A stretch of 64,000 bases of DNA from Bipolaris cookei (lineage: Eukaryota; Ascomycota; Dothideomycetes; Pleosporales; Pleosporaceae): assembly GCA_002286855.1 (NCBI GenBank), contig NRSV01000057.1:173353-237352 (forward strand), given 5' to 3'. The notes beneath the pieces are model-generated. The model was not told the DNA's origin and searched no databases. It was given only the letters and a program-made list of their open reading frames with translations. Below are positions 58,301 through 64,000 of this stretch, piece after piece. The translations under genes were made by a program, and so were the position numbers. The stretch's first letter is position 1. Each line of letters starts with the position of its first letter.

Positions 58301-58531
58301 GTTCACGCAGGTTCTACTAGTGGGAAAAGTATCAGCTAATAATGTTCCCTTCGCAGCGCTGCCAAACATGACGACCAGACTTGGGCTTTTGCTAGCGGGT
58401 TTGTCCAGCCCCGCGATTATATCATTTAGAGTACTAGCACAATGCAAGAGAAGTTTATCGTTTCCATGGATAGACAGCCAGGCTCTGTGCTTGCAGCTGT
58501 TCATGGTTGTTGGACCACGACGGCTGACCAT
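55333..58531 (-). CDS. Patatin-like phospholipase with RING-like zinc finger and basic C-terminus
   Basis: Five exons on the minus strand: 58531-57502, 57452-56889, 56823-56406, 56356-56330 (27 nt) and 56281-55333, totalling 995 aa in continuous frame. Residues 1-~345 are a region I cannot assign (includes SPSLVVMFGSAAKGTLLADT, LIRPFADVVCFFSTGI). A C-x2-C ... CGHxxCxxC ... CPLC finger (CLACVQADPQHKLQCGHLVC, RCPLCSQAC) follows at ~405-460. The patatin domain then has oxyanion loop SIDGGGIRAAIPI, nucleophile elbow YGTSSGGL completed by splicing (Ser of GxSxG), AARSTSAAPWYF, and the catalytic Asp in FMDGGLSDNNP. The C-terminus ends KKRRLDGSPLQAAKRRRLDAT, a bipartite-type nuclear signal. Patatins hydrolyse acyl esters of membrane lipids; patatin modules also serve as NLR effectors in fungi. 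Substrate and cell role unknown. Confidence 0.84.
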
Positions 58532-59242
58532 ACAATGTTCTTGAGGAGAGATTCTCGGCAGGCTTAGTTCATGTTAGACACCAACGTGTTATATAACGCC
58601 AGTCAGAAGATTTCGATGACGTAGACGTATGACGGCTGTGACAGGGACGTGTCGATATGCTTACTTTATCCATGTATAACGCGTAAGCAGATGACCTATC
58701 GCAAAGCGATATGCAGTTCCAGATTTTGAACTTCCCCATTAGTAATCCTCATGTCTTCAGGTAAGCGTTTTGGGCACGTATCCATGTTTTTCAGATTCTG
58801 TCAGGACTTGCGCAGCTGTTTGCTTACAGGGCGCATCTGCTGAAGTTGATGAAGGCATGTCGGAAACTTCTTTCCCCATATGGAAACAAGCGCAATCGGC
58901 CGCTATAATTGCTTGACTTTATCTCGCTAGTCACTAAAAAACGTGAATTTTTTCAATTTGGAGTTTCCGTTCTTTACATGCTACGTAGCTTCTAACCTGT
59001 GCAAGCCCATCATTTTGCCTGCTATAATTTCTTAGAACGTCACAGATTATACCAGTATTGAATTTCGGTTAGTCTGGGAGGGTCGCGATTGAGAAACTAG
59101 AGGCTTGGCTAACAGGAGTTAAGATTGATTCGATATAATCACTATCAGGCGAGAGGGTCACTGCTTTGGATTAGAGTTATATGCATTGTAAGGATTAGAA
59201 ATTACAGCTTGAAGCGAGAACAGTTTGGTACGACTCAGTTTC

Positions 59243-59560
59243 ATGGATACCCCTAAAGCATTTGACGGACACTCGAATGGCGATGAGGAGCGATTCTCTA
59301 CGCGTGGAAATGTCCGAAAGGCCCCCGCTCGGCCCGCATGCCACTCCGCAGCCGCCTTCTCTTGCGATCCTCAACAAGGTCTTAGCCAGCGAGGTCAGAT
59401 TGCACAGCTTATCCTCGCCATGGCGGCTCTACGCCTGGACAACAAGAGGACGGAGGAGATGGTAAAGCGGGAATATGAGGTGGTCAATCCAATGAGAACG
59501 GTGAACGCGCCTCAGCATGTAATGGGTCTGGATGGCGAGTATGTATTTGTGGATGGGTGA
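59243..59560 (+). CDS. Possible small protein, weak evidence
   Basis: A 105-codon frame from an ATG at 59243. Its second half (QIAQLILAMAALRLDNKRTE, EMVKREYEVVNPMR) looks helical and protein-like; the first half does not. No domain or close family recognised. It could be the remnant of a larger gene, a young gene or chance. Confidence 0.22.
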   Translation: MDTPKAFDGHSNGDEERFSTRGNVRKAPARPACHSAAAFSCDPQQGLSQRGQIAQLILAMAALRLDNKRTEEMVKREYEVVNPMRTVNAPQHVMGLDGEYVFVDG

Positions 59561-59579
59561 TTGCGTGCAAGCAGGAGGT

Positions 59580-59785
59580 GTTCCTTATAGCGACCAACAA
59601 AGTTAACTGAAGTCCACCCGTATATGCCGGAAAACCTGGTGGGCCGGAACTGGCCAACAAGAGCGCAAAATCAGCAGTCATCCCCGCGCGACACTGCACC
59701 TCATTGGCTCATCCCGGTCCACCACGTCTTCCGGCACATAGGGAAGGATGTTAATTACATAGTTTAGTTAGTCATTCTATAAATA
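59580..59785. repeat. Decayed MITE-like inverted repeat
   Basis: The reverse complement of about 59585-59650 resembles 59710-59780: both contain CCGG(C/T)CCACCA(G/C)GT, TTCCGGCA(T/C)ATA and a later GTTA/TAGTT-rich edge. The layout of two imperfect inverted ends around a ~60-bp centre suggests a small non-autonomous DNA element. Confidence 0.5.
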
Positions 59786-60263
59786 CTATAGTATCCAATG
59801 CAACAATCTGAAACATTCATAAATCATAAATTCAAGTCGTGTGCTTGCCATGAAGCAGCGAAATTATACCTTATGAGGCCGATGTGGCCTTGGGTATGTG
59901 GATACACTGACGGCCAAAAAGAGCAAGTAACTAGTTGACTGTACTATCAAGATATTTTGAGGTTTGAATACACAAAACGCTGTCTTTATTTCTAACACGC
60001 CTACGTACTGCCGGGCACGCACTCTCTAAAAGGACAAGGGGATTTAGTTTACCAGGGAAATTAGGGGATGAAGCGGTAAAACGAACGGCTATACGGTAAA
60101 CAAGATGCTTCTTCACCTTCAAGTCTTGTGTAATAACAGAAGAAGGGCTTTACAACAAATCTGCGTTGTAATCGCTGACATCTAACAATAATAGAAACGA
60201 TTGGAGAAACATAGCGCCTCGTTACATGGGCCGTCTTAGCACGCTTGCATGTAGACTAGACAA

Positions 60264-61256
60264 TCACCTAGGATGTAAGGCTGTGACAGTCTGTTGAGAA
60301 ATAGGAGATTGATCGCTAGTCTTTGTGGGTCGCCCAAGACCCGCTTGAGAAGACCATGCTAGTGGGTCGACCGTTAGCGCAGAGCGAGACTTGAAGTTCG
60401 GGACGGCAGTGGTCATAGGGTCCTGATCCTTGAGAACAGCCCCACATTGATCCATTTTCAGATCTGCCTCGACGTTCACATCGATACACGATGTGTAATA
60501 CTCATCTTTGCCATGCAGTGGCTCGTCTTCCTGCTGAGGTGCTGTCGGCCATTGCCACACCCAATACAAAGTGTAGGGCTGGCCGACAGTTACATCATCT
60601 GGTAGTCTGACGTCTGTCTCGCAGAGAAGCTCGTGATCTGAGCCGGGCTGCCCAGGCTTTGGGTTGGGCGTCTGTAAACGACGAGCTTTGCCTAAGACTA
60701 CACTATCGTCGTTGAGTTGGTAGCATCTGTCATCGTCAAAGTTTTGGGCGGTTAGTAGTCTACCGGATTGATCACCGCCTTTGCCATCACGTGTCCAATG
60801 TATTACGTTTTGAAGAGTTTCACAGGGGCGTGGCTGCTTTGTGCCAAATACAAACACTGTACCTCCCTTTTCTGGCTTCCCCACAAGATTACGCCCGCCG
60901 CCAGGTATGGTTACATGACCGTTTTCAGCGTAACGTATAGCGATCATACTTCCTGGCGTAGTCTGCAGGCGGGAAAACCCGCCTGCCTGGTTGGGGACCT
61001 GTTGAGATGGGTGGCAAAGCAGGTGTGTTTCGTTGATGAAGGGCGGGCCGCCCGCCGGCGGTAGGAGCCATTTGTTGGCCTCTTGGTCAAAACTGCCGTC
61101 GGCAGACTTATCTACAAACGCTCGCGGATAGCCAGAGCAAGCAACATACGAACCATTGGACGCGATGTTGGAGAGTATTTCAACCCACGAGTGAGCGCTA
61201 GCCCATTTGGCTGTCAATAGCAAGATCGTGCCAAGTGCTTGATACTGCATATTCAA
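60264..61256 (-). CDS. Secreted protein with N-terminal His, LPMO-like
   Basis: Single exon, 330 aa. The signal peptide MNMQYQALGTILLLTAKWASA is predicted to be cut directly before HSWVEILSNIASNGSYV, leaving His at position 1, the hallmark of copper-dependent lytic polysaccharide monooxygenases. A second candidate copper ligand is His in MIAIRYAENGHVTIPGG. Further conserved-looking features are GYPRAFV, LCHPSQQVPNQAGGFSRLQT, FVFGTKQPRPCETL, RLLTAQNFDDDRCYQLND and YTLYWVWQWPTAP, with scattered cysteines for disulfides. The protein belongs to a widespread fungal HSWVE family that I know as a conserved domain of unknown function. It is not a classical AA9 or AA11. The C-terminal ~60 residues are Ser/Thr/Pro-rich and probably unstructured. 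Extracellular action on a polysaccharide is inference. Confidence 0.75.
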   Translation of the reverse strand: MNMQYQALGTILLLTAKWASAHSWVEILSNIASNGSYVACSGYPRAFVDKSADGSFDQEANKWLLPPAGGPPFINETHLLCHPSQQVPNQAGGFSRLQTTPGSMIAIRYAENGHVTIPGGGRNLVGKPEKGGTVFVFGTKQPRPCETLQNVIHWTRDGKGGDQSGRLLTAQNFDDDRCYQLNDDSVVLGKARRLQTPNPKPGQPGSDHELLCETDVRLPDDVTVGQPYTLYWVWQWPTAPQQEDEPLHGKDEYYTSCIDVNVEADLKMDQCGAVLKDQDPMTTAVPNFKSRSALTVDPLAWSSQAGLGRPTKTSDQSPISQQTVTALHPR

Positions 61257-62179
61257 GAGCAGGTGAAGGGAGCCAAGGGCTGGCTCAGTAAAGGGATCTC
61301 TTCTATAATATGTATCCGACCTTCCGGCTTATGAAATCGCCATTCCGCTAACAGTCAGCGCGATCACAGAAATGCATCACGGTGCTTCGTTGGTGATGGT
61401 CATTCATCACGGTCGCTAAAAATAGATTTCTGAGTTTACGACTGAGTGCTACAGGGCATATACACCTGCTGTGTCGAGCAGGTGAACTGCCATTGCGCCT
61501 ATCCGGCCACAGTACGAAGCGTCCAAGCACGAACAGCCAATGTCGGATAGGAACTGTTTGCAAACAGAATGGGAATGTTCCTCTTCATGAGATGGGGCCG
61601 ACCATTCCGCAGGATTCTAGCGCATCAAGATGACAAATCATGCTCACTGCGTATAGTCCTTGCCACGTCGTACCAGATTGTCCAAACCAAACACAGGGAT
61701 ACCCGTTTGAAGAAGCGCTCAATATGTGTTTGAACCTCATCAATGAAATCTCTTTTGCCTTCTTAGCCATGTTTGTGCTCCTGATTCATTACTCTCCTGT
61801 AGGTTGATAATAGCCCGCTACCTATATGATGGAAAGTGGCTGTGGCCAGACCCTACTTCTGGAATAGGTCAGCCTGCGTTGTCGAACATAAGATTTGGAA
61901 GGTTTGCGATGCAGCAGTAGTGCTAGGTGATCGGCCGGCTATCTTTCTAAGAGCGGAGGGCTTTCGGAATGTTCTTCCAAAGGCTGCAAATGCTCACGAC
62001 ACATGTTCAGATTGCTTATTGTGTCTGAGCATTGCCTTTCAGTTTCCGTCATACTTTTGTTTAGATACGCACTAGCCATACAATGAAGCTAATCATGTAA
62101 ACATAAGCAACAAGAAACAATGCTGCATATAAACCACAGCTTGCTGGCAGTTTCATACACGCAGATCGGCGCACCCACC
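61257..62179. other. Divergent intergenic region
   Basis: About 0.9 kb between divergent genes; only short frames without domain signal. A TATA-like TATAATATGTAT at about 61304-61315 lies roughly 50 nt upstream of the LPMO-like ATG. Confidence 0.35.
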
Positions 62180-63385
62180 ATGGCGGCAAAGTTCAATAGT
62201 GAATGCCATGATGATGCGCCTCTCTCTGATCCTAATGATGAAGGATACTACTATTCTGATCGTCTGCCCGTTGAAGGTAGAGGCCGCATGACACTATGCG
62301 CGTATGGCAGCTCCAACTTTGCGATTGTTATAAGTGGTTGTAGACTTGAAATATTCGATCCGAGAGAACGAGAGCGCATTATCCGTTATGACCTGAAAAT
62401 CACTACTTGGTTATGGCCAACATGGGTTACCTTTACGTCTCTAATCGCCGACAACGACAACTTCTTTCTCAGTACCTCCGATGGCGATATACTTTCGTGT
62501 TTGAAAACAGAAAGTGATTACATATTCTTTCGATCTGAAAAGAAATTCCCAGGTTTTCTTGTGACGGGACAAGTTGTTACTAAACACGATAAAGCGAGCA
62601 CAACATCGAAACCAGAAAAGCTTCTTGGGAGCAATAATGGGTGGTTTGTTTACCAGGATAACTACAAAAGAATTGTCTTCCTGCGTAAAGCATACGGAGA
62701 TATGTCAAATGGCCCAGTCATGAACTACACAATTCCCAAAACGTTTGGAGAAGAGATTAAAGCTCATGCATTCAGCGACGCTGGTGTATTGTGGGTAGCA
62801 ACCGAGGAAATAGAAGACAAGAAAACAACCGAGGAAATAGAAGACAAGAAAACTGTTTTATACCTTTATAAGATTGACCCGGATTTTCGAACTATCAAAA
62901 AATATTCTTGGGAGGAGCAAGATGAAAAAGACGTCCTATTAGCAATTTCTACTAAAGGGGATGTAGCGTTAAAAACTGTAAAGGGTATTTTCGTGTTTCA
63001 GCCAGAAAAATCAAGACTTATTGGAGATCCAATACCTGCCGGCGACGACAAAGTACGGGCATGTGGCCTTGCTTGCTTTGCCACCCGGAACGATAGAGAG
63101 TATTTTATCTGCTGTGGAGGGGGAACACAATGCATAGAAGTACTAGAGAGGAAGAAGAATAAGCACAGGATGGAGCAGAACGAAGACAACGAAGTATGGG
63201 AACCTCTTTACTTTTGGGAGCGCTCAAACCTGGAAGAGGAGATAGAACTCGAACTCGAGAAGGACAAGTTAACCTTAACCCATCCCTGGATGAACGATGA
63301 AGGGACACTACTCTTTGAATACCGAATAGAAACCTATAACGCATATGAACATGGGGTTTGGTGGCTCATACCTTCGAAAACCTGA
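62180..63385 (+). CDS. Hypothetical acidic protein, beta-propeller-like
   Basis: Single exon, 401 aa from the ATG at 62180, which sits in a strong context (CACCATGG); an in-frame ATG at 62120 adds 20 residues. The sequence has recurring short beta-strand-like segments typical of propeller proteins (FAIVISGCRLEIFD, NNGWFVYQDNYKRIVFLRK, AGVLWVATEEIEDKK, LYLYKIDPDFRTIKKYSW, YFICCGGGTQCIEVLER), but no WD or Kelch signature. TEEIEDKKT is present twice in tandem (62803-62856), a 27-bp in-frame duplication. The C-terminal region is highly charged (LEEEIELELEKDKL). No signal peptide. Family not recognised. Confidence 0.58.
   Translation: MAAKFNSECHDDAPLSDPNDEGYYYSDRLPVEGRGRMTLCAYGSSNFAIVISGCRLEIFDPRERERIIRYDLKITTWLWPTWVTFTSLIADNDNFFLSTSDGDILSCLKTESDYIFFRSEKKFPGFLVTGQVVTKHDKASTTSKPEKLLGSNNGWFVYQDNYKRIVFLRKAYGDMSNGPVMNYTIPKTFGEEIKAHAFSDAGVLWVATEEIEDKKTTEEIEDKKTVLYLYKIDPDFRTIKKYSWEEQDEKDVLLAISTKGDVALKTVKGIFVFQPEKSRLIGDPIPAGDDKVRACGLACFATRNDREYFICCGGGTQCIEVLERKKNKHRMEQNEDNEVWEPLYFWERSNLEEEIELELEKDKLTLTHPWMNDEGTLLFEYRIETYNAYEHGVWWLIPSKT
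62803..62856 (+). repeat. 27-bp in-frame tandem duplication
   Basis: Two perfect copies of a 27-bp unit encode TEEIEDKKT twice; the identity of the copies points to a recent duplication. Confidence 0.85.
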
Positions 63386-64000
63386 AAAGCCTTTACTGCC
63401 ATTAGTGAATACGGCTTTACCCTTACGCGCAGCTGCGCAGCATACTTTAGCAGCCTCACATTTCATATGTATCTTAGCGCAGAAAGTCAGCTGCGGAGTA
63501 ATTGATGTGACTGGTCAATCCACGATCTTCTGATGACTGGGCTTTTGAAACGCTGCCTACATGAGTGAAGTTCCAAACGCTAATGAAAGCAATCTAATGC
63601 TTAAGCGAGATGACGCTGGACATGATCGAGAACAGGTTCAAAACATCTCCTGCTATGTAGCGGATATCTCAGTGGGCCTGAAGGAGTTATTGAAAGCGCA
63701 GGGTTAGCAGATGTTTCGGCGTGATACTGTGTTTGCCAATTCCGGCTCACTAAATTTCCGCCACATAAGAAGGGATGTTACTTAGTTAACTACGCAATCT
63801 TGCTTTGTAATTGCTTACAATCGAGTAAACGGTTCTTTGGGTGACGTGACTCACTATTACAGTGTGATGGACCAGAGCAACTTGGTGAGCAAACATTTGT
63901 AACTAGTTATTCTCAGGGCACGAATAATTGGCAAATGAACTGCTCTCACTTCGTGGTTTTCTACTATTCATAGATAATGCTACCCCACTGCGAACAGAAT
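63386..64000. other. 3' flank with half-copy of the MITE-like sequence
   Basis: About 600 bp without a gene. The stretch 63741-63795 (TTCCGGCTCACTAAATTTCC and on through CATAAGAAGGGATGTTACTT) resembles the right end of the decayed inverted repeat at 59.7 kb. Nothing else recognised. Confidence 0.4.

Larger units (their letters stand above)
58532..60263. other. Intergenic region with MITE-like repeat
   Basis: Apart from a weak small frame at 59243-59560 and the decayed inverted repeat at 59580-59785, nothing is recognised. T/A-rich tracts at 58915-59040 and 59760-59870. Confidence 0.35.

Noticed and set aside
1..64000. A secondary-metabolite gene cluster
   Set aside because: The enzymes present (aminotransferase, dehydrogenase, lipoxygenase) are scattered among unrelated genes, and no PKS, NRPS, terpene synthase or P450 is present.

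Overview
The window reads as nuclear DNA of a filamentous ascomycete. The evidence is many genes split by 45-70 nt introns with GT...AG ends and CTRAC-like branch sites, CT-rich promoters, and fungus-specific families (Spt20, SUR7/PalI, GH55, Mn-type lipoxygenase, HET-NACHT-WD40, Fot1/pogo-like transposases). Overall content suggests Dothideomycetes, probably Pleosporales; that placement is inference from family resemblance. I saw no rRNA, tRNA, telomere or mitochondrial sequence.

Left block (1-23.4 kb), ordinary gene-dense chromosome. In order: the 3' part of a PLP aminotransferase (+), a GH55 exo-beta-1,3-glucanase (+), an Rcm1/NSUN5-type rRNA cytosine methyltransferase (+), a YDG/SRA-domain protein (+), an APC-family amino acid/choline/GABA permease (-), a D-2-hydroxyacid dehydrogenase (+), the SAGA subunit Spt20 (+), a small SRPBCC/Bet v1-like protein (-) and an Hsp20-type small heat-shock protein (+) whose promoter carries a textbook step-type heat-shock element.

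Accessory island (23.4-35.8 kb). A scrambled Fot1/pogo fragment is followed by a large HET-NACHT-WD40 NLR gene (-) with ten 126-bp WD40 units in exact register and an apparent frameshift in a C8 tract near its start. Next come a pogo/Fot1-like transposase with one nonsense codon (-) and a second, different pogo-like element (+) with clear terminal inverted repeats and a TA target duplication. That second element sits inside a fungal transcription-factor gene, which has lost its 5' end including any DNA-binding domain.

Sparse block (35.8-50.3 kb). Genes are an F-box-like protein (+), two lineage-type hypotheticals (-), a SulP/Vsb1-like anion transporter with a probable GC-AG intron (+), and a SUR7/PalI tetraspan protein (-). 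Long gene-poor stretches between them carry repeats, notably a palindrome GGAATTCC repeated at an exact 16-bp period and a 16-mer repeated three times near 40.2 kb.

Right block (50.3-64 kb). A secreted lipoxygenase of the fungal Mn type (+) ends in alanine rather than the usual Ile/Val. It is followed by a Cys-rich conserved fungal protein (-), an unassigned two-exon protein (+), a ~995-aa protein combining a RING-like finger with a patatin phospholipase domain (-), a secreted protein whose predicted mature N-terminus is His, as in copper LPMOs (-), and an acidic hypothetical protein (+). A decayed MITE-like inverted repeat lies at ~59.6-59.8 kb, with a related half-copy at ~63.75 kb.

No operon-like or biosynthetic-cluster logic links the genes. 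The coherent themes are cell-wall/secreted enzymes (GH55, LPMO-like, lipoxygenase), nonself recognition (the NLR) and transposon-driven gene damage.
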